A stretch of 64,000 bases of DNA, from assembly GCF_040499845.1 (NCBI RefSeq), contig NZ_CP159342.1, forward strand, positions 868,001 through 932,000. Direction: 5' to 3'. Source of the stretch: Micromonospora sp. CCTCC AA 2012012. GTDB taxonomy: Bacteria > Actinomycetota > Actinomycetes > Mycobacteriales > Micromonosporaceae. The number at the start of each line of letters is the position of its first letter. Position 1 is the first letter of the stretch. This document shows positions 54,303 through 62,872 of this stretch, in pieces. The position numbers and the translations under genes are program-made. The notes under the pieces were generated by a model, which saw only the letters and a program-made list of their open reading frames with translations, had not been told where the DNA came from and ran no database searches.

Positions 54303-55324
54303 CACGTACCAAACAAGCCCTGATCGATGAACTGGTGCCGGCGATGCTGGCACACCTGGCCAGCCTCGGCGTCGACGGCCGCAAATTGGCCGCCGACCCG
54401 GCCGCAGTAATCGTGACCATCGACGGCATTGTCCTGGACTGGGTCGAGCCCGCCGCACTCGGCAGCGGCTGCTCGGTCGCGGCGCTCTACAGCGGAGGGG
54501 AAACCCCGCCACGAATTGCGGTGTTGCGCGACACGTCGGAAGGCCGGCGCAACTTCTCCTTAATACACGAGTTCGGCCACCACCTATGTCCGAGCGTGAC
54601 AGCGGTCGCTGCCGCCCTGTGGGAGCTTCCTGACGGCGAAGAAGGACCGTTCGAGGAAGACCTGGTCGACGCATTCGCCGCAGCAGTCCTACTGCCCACC
54701 GACATTGTCAGCCGGATCTTTGCTGACGGTGTCACCGCGGCGTCGGTGATCCGCCTGTGGCAGAGCACGACAGCATCGCGGGAGGCGTGCTGCGTCGCCG
54801 CCGCACACCGCCTGCCCGCACCGGGCTACGTCATGCTGGTCGAGCCGAACAGCCGTAGCCAGTTCGCCGCCCGCCACGGCGACGTCCTGCCGATCGCCCG
54901 CGGCAGTGTCCAGTCCGCCACCCGGCTGCAATCCGCGGTGCGCGGCGGTACCGCCCGAGGCGTCGACCGGCCGACCTTCCGCAGCGGCGTCGCCGGCCCG
55001 CAGATGTACCTCGACGCCCAGGGGACCGATGGTTACACCATCGCCGTGTGGGTCACCGACTCACCGGACTGGCCCTCCCTGACCGCGCCTCTGGCCACCG
55101 GCCCGGTCGGCCACGACGGGCACTGCGCGGACTGCGGCGAGGACTTCACGTCGTGGAAGAGGCCCTGCGGTACGTGCGGCGAACCGTTGTGTCCGCAGTG
55201 TGGGGCCTGCGAATGCGCGGCCGGAGGCCAGCGCCCCATCGCCAACCGGCTGTGTACGAGCTGCTTCCTCTCCCTGCCGCTAACGGCCTTCCTCGGCGAC
55301 TCGACCACCTGCAACCAGCACTAA
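54299..55324 (+). CDS. ImmA/IrrE-family metallopeptidase with Cys-rich C-terminal zinc domain
   Basis: 341 aa. The zinc-protease helix is RRNFSLIHEFGHHLCPSV (HExxH at residues 90-94). FEEDLVDAFAAAVLLPTDIV, residues about 114-133, is the second family landmark carrying the third ligand. VTAASVIRLWQSTTASREAC follows. The C-terminal 75 residues add CADCGEDFTSW, CGTCGEPLCPQCGACEC and NRLCTSC, at least two zinc knuckles not usual in the family. ImmA/IrrE proteases cleave an XRE repressor after a stress signal, and the upstream gene is the obvious target. The Cys-rich tail may sense redox, metal or DNA. Confidence 0.83.
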   Translation: MTRTKQALIDELVPAMLAHLASLGVDGRKLAADPAAVIVTIDGIVLDWVEPAALGSGCSVAALYSGGETPPRIAVLRDTSEGRRNFSLIHEFGHHLCPSVTAVAAALWELPDGEEGPFEEDLVDAFAAAVLLPTDIVSRIFADGVTAASVIRLWQSTTASREACCVAAAHRLPAPGYVMLVEPNSRSQFAARHGDVLPIARGSVQSATRLQSAVRGGTARGVDRPTFRSGVAGPQMYLDAQGTDGYTIAVWVTDSPDWPSLTAPLATGPVGHDGHCADCGEDFTSWKRPCGTCGEPLCPQCGACECAAGGQRPIANRLCTSCFLSLPLTAFLGDSTTCNQH

Positions 55325-55391
55325 GTGCGTCGGCCAGCGGCGGCCGCCGACCAGCGGGCGGCGTCCGGGCCGCGCGTATTCACGTAGCAGC

Positions 55392-55574
55392 TTGGGGGTG
55401 CGCGATTTCTGGGATCGAGTACCGCTGGCTGGTGGCCCCACGGAGCTGATGGCCGAGGGGCTGCTCCACCTCGACCTGCCCGAGGACGTGGCAGGCTTCT
55501 TCCCTAACGGCCGGCCAATGAGCGACGGAACCGGCGCCCGGAACTCGAGCTACGGATTCGGCGTGCGTTTCTGA
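55392..55574 (+). other. Short open frame, possible gene end fragment
   Basis: 60 codons, protein-like in composition (FWDRVPLAGGPTELMAEGLL, HLDLPEDVAGFFPNG), without a ribosome site. It may be the 3' remnant of a lost gene. Function unknown. Confidence 0.25.
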
Positions 55575-56057
55575 CCTGGGGGTACGGCGCGCCCCCGCTA
55601 CCCACACCGGGCGGCACTGCCTCGTCAGCCAGCGCTACCCGCAGCGGCGAATGCGAAGACGATGGAGGTGAAAAAGTTGCTGCTGTGCGCTGCCACGAGC
55701 GGCTGACGGCAGGAAGCTCAGCAGGTGGCGGCGCTCAGTACCGTTCGACCCGATGGTGTACCAATAATTGTCATTATGGATGAGCCGACGCGACGACCTC
55801 CTTTGGGCACGTCGGTTTGGGTTAGCGTGGCCGCGAGGCGCTGGCCTCCAAGTTGGCGTCGGGACCGCCGGTACGAGTACGGACACTTGATGATCCGAGG
55901 TGACACACCAGGGCGGGCAGGAGCTGGGAGCACGTCTTCGCCGCGATGCGTGTGCTCGGGCAGCGTTCCGGTGATGAGCGAGGAGATGTTCTCTGCTGTG
56001 CGCCGTGACAGCACTTCGTCGAGGTGCAGACGCAGGGTCCGGCCGACACGACCGAGG
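55575..56057. other. Non-coding stretch with AT-rich inverted repeat
   Basis: 480 bases downstream of the broken NLR gene, with no convincing gene on either strand. Around 55764-55777 it has ATAAT-TGTC-ATTAT, an AT-rich inverted repeat unusual in this GC-rich DNA that could be a metal-regulator box. Confidence 0.3.
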
Positions 56058-58207
56058 TCACCCAGAAGCTTCGTTAGCACCGTTGTTTTGGGCGACAAGT
56101 TGCCGGACGGTGCTTGCGTGGGGGTCTCCGAGTGGATCGAGGATCTGGAGTGCCTGCTGCCAGCTGCGCTGCGCGTCGTCGTGTTGGCCGGTGGCGTAGA
56201 AGGTGTCGCCGAGGGCGGCGAGGGTGAGTCCTTCGCAGCGTCGGTCGTCGAATCTGCGGAAGAGTTTCAAGGCCAGCTGGTGCTGGTTGAGAGCCTCGTT
56301 GTGTTGGCCGGTCTGCTGGTAGGCCAGGCCGAGGGGGTAGGAGGCCCAGGCGACGCTCCATTGGTCGTTGATGCCGTCGAGGATGGCAACTGCTTGCTGG
56401 TAGTGGGCGATGGCGGTGTCGAGTTGTCCGCGGGCGCGGTGGCAGTTGCCGAGGCTGAGCAGGGACATGCCTTCGCCTCGGGTGATGCCGTGGTGACGGA
56501 ACACCTCCCAGGCCTGACCGTACAGGTTGAGGGCTTCGTCTATGTGGCCGAGTTCTTCGTGGATGAGGCCCTGGCCTCGGAGGCTGAAGCCTTCAACCCA
56601 GTGGTCGTTGACGTCGCGGCTGGCGTTGGCGCCTTGGCGGTAGCAGTCCAGGGCGGTTTCGCGTTGTTCCATTCGCCAGTAGGCATCGCCGAGGCAGCGG
56701 AGGTTGGCGGCTTCGCCGAGGCGTGATTTGGCGGTCCGGGCGGCGCGTAGGCCGGTGAGGTGGATGTCGCGCCAGTCGGCCCAGTACGACTTGAGTTCGA
56801 AGAAGCCGTCGCTGACGACGGGTAGCTGCCAGGCGATGTCGTGGTCGCCCAGCTCGTCTGCTTGGCGGATGGTGTCGAGGAGGTTGAGTCGTTCCCGCTC
56901 GAACCATGCCATCGCCTCGGCCACCGTGCTGGGTGGGGTGAGTGGTACGACGGGTCCGGCCGGGGGAAGGGCGATGGCGTGGGAGTAGGGGAGTATGAGC
57001 TTGCGGCCTTCCTCTGCCATCCACAGGTACCAGGTGTAGACGCGGCGTCGTGATTGGTGTTGTTGTTCGGGGGTCTCTTCGGCTTGCGCGCGTTCGAGGG
57101 CGTAGGCGCGCAGGAGGTCGTGGAACAGGTATTGGTCGCGGGCGGGGTTCTACACGAGGTGCGCTGCGGTGAGTTGGTCGAGGAGGTTACGGGCGCGGGG
57201 GATGCTGACGCCGGCGATGGCTGCCGCGGCGGCGGCAGAGATGTCGGAGCCGGCGTGCAGCCCGAGGCGGCGGAAGAACCGCGCCGTGTCCCCGGGCAAT
57301 GCCTGGTAGGACCAGGAGAACACGGCTCGGACGTCGGAGAGTTCGTCATCGTCGACGGTGAGGGCGTCGAGTTGATGGTCGACGAGCGCGAGGTCGGCAA
57401 CGAAGTCGGCGAGGGTGGCGTAGGGGGTGCTGGCGATGCGTTCCCCGATGATCCGCAGGGCGAGCGGGAGGTAGGCGCATCGTCGGGCGAGTTCGGCGGC
57501 GGCCTGTGGTTCGGCGCTGACGCGGTCTCCGCCGATGCTGTCGCGCAGCAGCGTGATCGCTTCGTCGGGGGACAGGACGTCCAGGGTCATGCGTGACGCT
57601 CCTTCCCGCGCGACGAGGCCGGACAGCCGGCTGCGGCTGGTGATGATCGCCATGCAGGTCGGTGTGGCGGGCAGCAGCGGCCGAACCTGGCTGACGGTGG
57701 ACACATTGTCCACCACGACCAGTACACGCTTGCCGGTCAGGACGGATCGGTAGAGGGCGGCGCGTCCCTCGGTGTCGGTCGGGATCTGCTCGGCCGGCAC
57801 GTGCAGGGCGCGCAGGAATGTGTCCAGCGCCTGTCCGACGTCCAAGGCCGGTCCGGGCCCGTAGCCGCGCATGTCGACGTAGAGATCGCCGTCGGCGAAC
57901 CATCGCCGGACCCGGTGAGCCAGTGCACGGCCAACGCTGTCTTGCCCACGCCGGGGGCGCCCGCGATGGCCGCGACGGCCATTGGCGGGCCGCCCGTAGC
58001 CGTGGCGTCATCGTGGGCGGGCAGTGCCGCGTCAAGTCGGGTGAGGGTCTGCTCGCGGTTGACGAAGCGGGTCGCGTCGAGGGGCAGCTGACGAGGCGGG
58101 GGAGAAGGCGGTCCCGCGCGCCCGAACAGGTTGATGCCGCCGTGCACCGTTCCGGCTTGAACGACAGCTTCGGCATCGCCGGACGACTCGTTGTGCGTGG
58201 TGGGCAC
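56058..58207 (-). pseudogene. NLR-like NB-ARC/TPR protein with N-terminal amyloid-type motif; broken
   Basis: GTG 58207 follows GGGGAGGAGGCAGC. The N-terminus contains AVVQAGTVHGGINLF (residues 14-28), a RHIM-like amyloid signalling motif. Next is FVNREQTLTRLDAALPAH, then Walker A VAAIAGAPGVGKTALAVHWL. The frame shifts near 57913 and continues as VLVVVDNVSTVSQVRPLLPA (Walker B), CAYLPLALRIIGERI (GLPL-like) and LPGDTARFFRRLGLHAGSDI. TAG at 57150-57152 then interrupts (LV-stop-NPARDQYLFHDLLRAYA, probably GAG originally). The same frame resumes with TPR repeats (GEAANLRCLGDAYWRMEQRE) to 56058. As an intact gene it would be a 715-aa STAND regulator or defence sensor. Confidence 0.85.
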
Positions 58208-58235
58208 GCTGCCTCCTCCCCGACGAGCGGCGGAT

Positions 58236-58793
58236 CTATGGAGAGCTGGGCTGGAGCTGGCCTGCGTACGTCCGGTAGGGGATTGACGCCGAGACGGCGG
58301 CGTCACGCCAGAGGTTGGCCTGCACGATCTTCTCCGGCTCGCTGATCAACTCGCCGGAGACGAACCGTCCCTCCTCGTCGTAGTGCATCGCCACGAGCTG
58401 CGAGGAGTCGAACAACCAGTAGTCGTAGTGCGGCAACGCGGCCGGCCAATCATCGCCGGAGACCGCGATGAGACGGACGTCCTCGCCCGCCTCGACCGTG
58501 TGCTCGTAAGCCCAGCCGCATTCGAACCGGACGTAATCCGACAGCGGCTCGGCGACGACATGGACCCGGTGCATCCGCTTGCCCGCTGACACCGCTGCCC
58601 GCACCGTGTCGCACCAGGCGGCGATTCCGGGAAACTCCCCACGGGCCTCGCCCGCCAGGAACCGGGCGAACTCATCCTGCTCGTACGACACGTCATAGCG
58701 CTGAAGCGTCTCCAACCGGTAGGCCGTGTACCGGAAGTCGCGGAACAGTTGGTTGAACTCGGCGTCATCCAGCGACGTGAACGATCGGGTCAA
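58236..58793 (-). CDS. DUF6879 family protein
   Basis: About 185 aa if started at TTG 58793; the start is uncertain because no ATG/GTG is near and the frame extends upstream. DUF6879 features: FNQLFRDFRYTAYRLETLQR, YDVSYEQDEFARFLAGE, GKRMHRVHVVAEPLSDYVRF, ECGWAYEHTVEAGEDVRLIA and HYDYWLFDSSQLVAMHYDEE. These actinobacterial proteins usually lie next to HTH regulators and have no known activity. It overlaps the upstream 73-aa gene region and lies 28 bases from the NLR start. Confidence 0.75.
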   Translation of the reverse strand: MTRSFTSLDDAEFNQLFRDFRYTAYRLETLQRYDVSYEQDEFARFLAGEARGEFPGIAAWCDTVRAAVSAGKRMHRVHVVAEPLSDYVRFECGWAYEHTVEAGEDVRLIAVSGDDWPAALPHYDYWLFDSSQLVAMHYDEEGRFVSGELISEPEKIVQANLWRDAAVSASIPYRTYAGQLQPSSP

Positions 58794-58800
58794 CCCTCGC

Positions 58801-59022
58801 TCACCGCTGCCCGGACTCGCGGTAGCGCTCGATCGCACCGAGCACCACCTCGGCAGAGATCCGCACCGCACCCTCACCGGGAAGAACGTTCTCCAACTCG
58901 CCGAAGGTGTCGCCGTCGACCAAGTGCCCCTGGACGACCAGCTCGCCACTGTCGGCGAGGTAGACCGTCGGGCAGCCGTTGCCACCGGACCCAGGGTCCT
59001 TGTAGAGCTTGGTCAACTTCAC
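58801..59022 (-). CDS. Small hypothetical protein paired with DUF6879
   Basis: 73 aa from GTG 59022, with GGAGGTCGCG directly upstream. Beta-rich start (KLTKLYKDPGSGGNGCPTVY, LADSGELVVQGHLV), then LPGEGAVRISAEVVLGAIER. Similar short proteins commonly precede DUF6879 genes in actinobacteria, and the two probably form a unit. Function unknown. Confidence 0.68.
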   Translation of the reverse strand: MKLTKLYKDPGSGGNGCPTVYLADSGELVVQGHLVDGDTFGELENVLPGEGAVRISAEVVLGAIERYRESGQR

Positions 59023-59380
59023 CGCGACCTCCTTCGAATCAGACGGCCAGCAAGTGCCGCCAGTGAGGACAGTAGTGCGTAGAGTAGCGGCCGAACAAGT
59101 TAATATCGTCTATCCGATCTTGGCGTCTTGGGCACGCGCATTGCCGTACACGTCCCGTCTGAAGGTCGGCCGAGTACGGGCCGGAGCGGCTGGCTGGGTC
59201 CGGTCCTCCCGACACCTCGGGCCGGCTCTGGGGCATGACCCCGATTCGTTTGGCAACCTTCAACGGCGTGTTTGCAGTTGCTGCGGTAGCTCCCGGGGAG
59301 CCGCTTCGCCGTGGAAGTGCACGCGGCCGTACACGTCGCGGGCTTGGACCAGCTCCGCCGGCCGGGCAGGTCGGACCGGT
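59023..59380. other. Intergenic region, no recognisable gene
   Basis: 358 bases between the small DUF6879-partner gene and the decayed DUF6879 gene. Likely promoter DNA of the 59022 gene. GTTAATATCGTCTATCC at 59099 is AT-richer than average and may contain a -10. Confidence 0.35.
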
Positions 59381-60043
59381 TCACCTGAGCCGGCCCGTGC
59401 CTGGTCCCGTCCGGCCCGACGCCTTCCACGTGTTACCCCGCGCGGGGAGGCTCCAACGGCGCCACCGCACGGGCGAGAACTCGTCCAGCGGCTCACCGCC
59501 TTCGTAGAGCGACTCGATGAAGGCTTGGCAGTGTGCCACCAGCTCGAGGTCATGCCAGCGACGAGCGGCCGCCAACACGCCGTCGGCGTCATAGACCGCC
59601 TCGTACATCACCTCGTTGCTGAGGGTGTAGACCTCCGGCAGCGGACCGCCCAGCTCGGCTGCCGCCACCGCGTCCGTACCAACGACCCGGGTCAACCCTC
59701 CGTGCTCGTGCCGCAGTCGCAGCACGTGCAGCTCCCACTGGGATAGGGGGTGAAAAGTTCCTCAACGACCTGCACCCGCCGGGTGGCGAAACCGTTCTCG
59801 GTGATCCGCCGATAAGTAGTTCTGGAACTCGGGGCGACGCGCCTCGAGGATCCGCAGCGAATTCTCCCACCGCCCGTCGGCGAATGCCTGCCACCCTTCG
59901 TCCCCGGGTTCCTTGAAGGTCTGCTGCCGTTCCAGCTTCCAGAAGCCAGGGGCGATGGTCTTCCAGAACCGATTCTCGAAATCGGCCCAGTAGCCTGCCA
60001 GGCTCAGTCGCTCGCCGGGGTCCCCGCGGAACAGGCCATGCAT
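59381..60043 (-). pseudogene. DUF6879-type protein, multiple frameshifts
   Basis: From ATG 60043 the frame gives YWADFENRFWKTIAPGFWKL, ERQQTFKEPGDEGWQAFADG and RWENSLRILEARRPEFQNYL. It then ends in noise. Homology continues in another frame (ITENGFATRRVQVVEELFTP) and then in a third (SQWELHVLRLRHEHGGLTRV, LPEVYTLSNEVMYEAVYDAD, RWHDLELVAHCQAFIESLYE). Two frame changes near 59805 and 59745 make it non-functional. It would have been a second DUF6879 copy in this locus. Confidence 0.72.
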
Positions 60044-60044
60044 C

Positions 60045-60307
60045 AGGTATGTCCACCTTCGCCGCGATCATGGTCGACCGGGGAATGATGATAAGCCGCT
60101 CGCCCGGGGCCACCGAGCCCCCACCGGAAGTCGCCCCTCGTAGGTCTCGGTGAGGTCCTGCCCGATCACCGCGATGTCACCGTTGCTCAACTCCCAGACA
60201 TCGGGACAGCTGCCGTCGCCGGACGTGTTACCCAACTCGTGTGAGGACTTACCCCAGCGGCGCGTGAGCTCGGCGGTAGGGTCCGCTTCGCAACGCTGTG
60301 CACTCAT
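60045..60307 (-). pseudogene. Small DUF6879-associated protein, frameshifted
   Basis: From ATG 60307 the frame reads CPDVWELSNGDIAVIGQDLT and TETYEGRLP. After a frame change in a G-rich run near 60117-60130 it continues as APGERLIIIPRSTMIAAKVD. This pattern is common for short proteins encoded just before DUF6879 genes. It is the partner of the decayed gene at 60043. Confidence 0.6.
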
Positions 60308-60395
60308 GCCAGCCCCGGTCTTGGTGTTCGTCCGCGCACTCCGAGTAACATCGAACTCGCTTGATAGCTGGTGAGCGATGTGGGGAGGCGGACGA

Positions 60396-60815
60396 ATGGC
60401 AGACCCGATCATGGTCACCGCCGCGACGACGCTCGTCGCCTGGGCGACCACTGAGCTGGCTCAGAGCGGGCGCGCCGCTGTGGCCTCCCTGATCGAATTT
60501 CTGCGAACCCGCTTCCAGCACGAGCCGGCGACTCGCGCGGTCATCGAGGGTGCCTTACGGCAGCCCTCGCCGGAGGCCGTCGGCCGTCTCGCCGAGCTGC
60601 TGGACCGCGAGTCGCGCCGCGACGCGGCCTTCGGGGCCGAGCTGCGTGCCCGGTGGTCGAGGGCCGACGCCACGATCGCCGAGGTGGCTGGCGGCGTGGC
60701 GAACTCGGTCTCCGGCGATGTGCACGGCTCGGTGGTGCAGGCGCGGGACGTCCACGGCGGAATCCACCTCGGCGACGGTCCGACTCGATCCCGACGAGAA
60801 GGCAGGCGAGAATGA
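60396..60815 (+). CDS. Small helical protein with C-terminal RHIM-like amyloid motif (candidate effector)
   Basis: 139 aa from ATG 60396 (GGGGAGGCG 6 bases upstream). Residues 1-90 are amphipathic helices beginning with a hydrophobic N-terminus (ADPIMVTAATTLVAWATTEL), then AAVASLIEFLRTRF and AVGRLAELLDRESRRDAAFG. Residues 106-126 carry GDVHGSVVQARDVHGGIHLG. The core VVQARDVHGGIHL shares 10 of 13 positions with the NLR N-terminus at 58207. As I recall, in bacterial NLR amyloid pairs the effector has a pore-forming helical Bell-type domain and such a C-terminal motif. It is probably the partner of the NLR; killing or pore activity is inferred. Confidence 0.72.
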   Translation: MADPIMVTAATTLVAWATTELAQSGRAAVASLIEFLRTRFQHEPATRAVIEGALRQPSPEAVGRLAELLDRESRRDAAFGAELRARWSRADATIAEVAGGVANSVSGDVHGSVVQARDVHGGIHLGDGPTRSRREGRRE

Positions 60816-61029
60816 GAGATCCGGAGGGGCAACTGGCCAGTTTGGTTCACGAAGCGCGGCAATAGGCCCGCGGGCACCGAACCGGGCGCCTATCGCTTAC
60901 AAGCTCTGTGCGTCCGCGTCCGGCGACGGCTGCACGCTCGGACGTTTGTCCGTGTCGGTGCTACTCAGCGTGCGGCCGTCCAGTCGGCTTGCTGTCAGCG
61001 TTGCTGTCGACAGCCATTCGGCGCGCTGG

Positions 61030-61473
61030 TCACGCGCGTCGCCACCGATTCCGTGAGTCGGTAGCCGAGGTGCGGCACCGCATGAGGGTTCCGTCACTGG
61101 TGAGTCCCATGGCGCCGGATGGTGAACAGAAGGCGCCCGGGTGCACGCCCTTGCGGGTGTACTCCGGCTGAGGGGCTTGGGTGGTGGGCCGCTTCGTCGT
61201 CGGCCTCGGTGGCGGCTTGGTGGTGGTCTTGACGGGAGTAGGCTTCTTGGATCTCGTCGGCGATGGTGCCGGCACTGACTTGGGTGAAGGGCTGATGGTT
61301 GGGGTTGGAGAAGGTGCCCCGCCGAGGACGCCACGGGTCGGAGCCGTCGCGCCGATCGCCGGGGCCGCCTTCTTGGTGCTGTCGTCGTCACCGAAGGCAG
61401 CGATGCCGCCGCAGCAGCAAAGTAGCGCCAATGTCGTGCCGATGATCGTTGCGTTGAGTTTCTTCCGGTTCAC
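61030..61473 (-). CDS. Secreted or membrane-anchored Pro/Thr-rich protein
   Basis: 147 aa from GTG 61473 (GAGGCGCC upstream). Residues 5-30 are a hydrophobic helix with a Cys run (LNATIIGTTLALLCCCGGIA), either a TM anchor or an atypical lipoprotein signal. Residues 45-100 are a Pro/Thr/Ser/Lys linker (SPTPTISPSPKSVPAPSPTR). The C-terminal VHPGAFCSPSGAMGLTSDGT with CRTSATDSRNRWRR is a small two-Cys module seen at the end of many actinobacterial secreted proteins. The function is unknown. Only 60816-61029 separates it from the effector gene, with nothing recognisable there. Confidence 0.65.
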   Translation of the reverse strand: MNRKKLNATIIGTTLALLCCCGGIAAFGDDDSTKKAAPAIGATAPTRGVLGGAPSPTPTISPSPKSVPAPSPTRSKKPTPVKTTTKPPPRPTTKRPTTQAPQPEYTRKGVHPGAFCSPSGAMGLTSDGTLMRCRTSATDSRNRWRRA

Positions 61474-61688
61474 GGCGCCTCTATCGTCGTCCCTGCAGCT
61501 CCGGGGACATCGTGGTCCACCGGCGCAAGGCGTGGAGGCCCCCTATCGGTCACGATGGGATAGCGGAGCGTATTAGTTGTCATGCCGCAAGTAGGATGCT
61601 GGATCCCCGTTACGTCACGCTCGGCTCCAAGAGAGCGGCGTGCCGTGGCTCCGCATCAGCATCGTCGCTGGGGATCCTTCGCACCTAA

Positions 61689-61699
61689 GAGCTCCTAAC
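61689..61699 (+). repeat. Left terminal inverted repeat of IS5-family element
   Basis: GAGCTCCTAAC, perfect complement of 62572-62582. It includes the transposase stop region. Confidence 0.8.
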
Positions 61700-62521
61700 T
61701 CTTTGAGCGTTGGAGTCGGCGCCAGCAGATGATGGCGCAGGCGAGGGTGAGGAACGCTTCGTGGATGTCGTCGCGGATCTCCCAGCGGATCCGCAGGCGG
61801 CGGAACCAGTGCAGCAGGGCGATGGTCTGCTCGACGACCCAGCGTCGGGTGCCGAGCCCGGAGCCGTGACCGACGCCGCGTCGGGCGATGACAGGTGTGA
61901 TGCCCCGCGTGCGTAGCTCGCGGCGGTACTTGTCGAAGTCGTAGCCACGGTCGGCGTGGATCCGCTCGGGTCGTTGCCGGGGCCGGCCGCGGATGCCCTT
62001 GATTCTGGGAACCTTGTCGACCAGGGGCATGAGCTGGGTGATGTCGTGGTGGTTGCCGCCGGTCAAGGCCGTGGCGAGGGGGGTGTCGCCCGCGTCGGTG
62101 ATGACGTGGTGTTTCGAGCCTGGCTTGCGGCGGTCGACCGGGCTCGGACCGGTTTTGGGCCGCCCTTGAGCGCCCGGACGTGGGAGCCGTCGATCACCGT
62201 CCGCGACATGTCCAACTGCCCGGCGGCCCGGAGTCTGCCCAGCAGGACCTCGTGCAGTCGTTGCCACACGCCGGCGTCGTTCCAGTCCCGCAACCGGCGC
62301 CAGCAGGTCATCCCCGACCCGAAGCCCAGCTCTTGGGGCAGGTACTCCCACGGGATCGCCGTGCAGAGCACGAACAGGATCCCGCACCACACCTTCCGGT
62401 CATCGAGAGGCCTACGGCCCGGGTAGCGGTGCCTGCGCGGTGGTCGGGGTGGCAGCAGCGGCACGATCTCGGCCCACACCTCGTCCGAGACGATCCACGG
62501 CGGCTGCTCACCCCTCCTCAC
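61695..62521 (-). CDS. IS5-family transposase (OrfA/OrfB, -1 programmed frameshift)
   Basis: OrfA starts at 62521 (WIVSDEVWAEIVPLLPPRPP, RKVWCGILFVLCTAIPWEYL, GMTCWRRLRDWNDAGVW, then DMSRTVIDGSHVRALKGG with the first DDE Asp). At CCCAAAA (62159-62153) the -1 frame takes over: GPSPVDRRKPGSKHHVITDA, TGGNHHDITQLMPLVD, ERIHADRGYDFDKYRREL (second Asp), and TRRWVVEQTIALLHWFRRLR (Glu). The fused product is about 275 aa, normal for the family. OrfA alone ends at 62063. The DDE triad is complete in the fusion, so the element is probably active. Confidence 0.85.
62153..62159 (-). other. -1 ribosomal frameshift site in IS5 transposase
   Basis: On the coding strand C-CCA-AAA in the OrfA frame (X-XXY-YYZ form). 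Slipping one base back gives CCC-AAA and enters the OrfB frame exactly where transposase homology continues. Confidence 0.75.
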
Positions 62522-62571
62522 GTTCAGACAGAACGATCCTCACGTCCCGAGGACACCCCCAACATCATTTC

Positions 62572-62582
62572 GTTAGGAGCTC
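62572..62582 (-). repeat. Right terminal inverted repeat of IS5-family element
   Basis: GTTAGGAGCTC on the + strand, complementary to 61689-61699. The following TAA is the target duplication. Confidence 0.8.
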
Positions 62583-62585
62583 TAA

Positions 62586-62872
62586 CACGCTTCCGGTGCT
62601 ACTCGGCTGGCATAGCCTGGCGATCGCCGCCTACGTCGTCGCCCTGAGCCACCAATCGCACGCGGGGGCGAGCTATGAATACTCGGACTGGGAGAGGCTG
62701 TGGATCTTTGGGGTCACCATCGGTGCGCCGCTACTTTTCACCGCCCTGCTCGCCGGCCTTATCCTGCTCCGAGGGCTTCCCAGAAAGGGCTGGATCAGCT
62801 CGGCGTCAGTCGCGGAACCGTCGTCGCCGCACCGATGCTCCTGCTGGTTGCGGCCTACTTCGAGTCGAGGTA
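62586..62872 (+). pseudogene. Membrane-protein remnant cut by IS5 element
   Basis: Directly after the IS target repeat one frame encodes two TM helices (LLGWHSLAIAAYVVALSH and GAPLLFTALLAGLILLRGLP) with YEYSDWERLWIFGVTI between. Near 62795 the frame changes and GTVVAAPMLLLVAAYFESR gives a third helix and a natural end. The 5' part is not visible on the other side of the IS. It is a small multi-pass membrane protein of unknown function, disrupted at least twice. Confidence 0.5.

Larger units (their letters stand above)
61689..62582. mobile_element. IS5-family insertion sequence (IS1031/IS427-like), apparently intact
   Basis: 894 bp with 11-base terminal inverted repeats (GAGCTCCTAAC at 61689-61699 and its complement at 62572-62582), flanked by a 3-base direct repeat TAA (61686-61688 and 62583-62585). 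A TNA target duplication fits the IS1031-like group. It carries a two-frame transposase on the minus strand joined by a canonical -1 slippery site. It appears to have inserted into or next to a membrane-protein gene whose rest lies at 62586. Confidence 0.85.
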
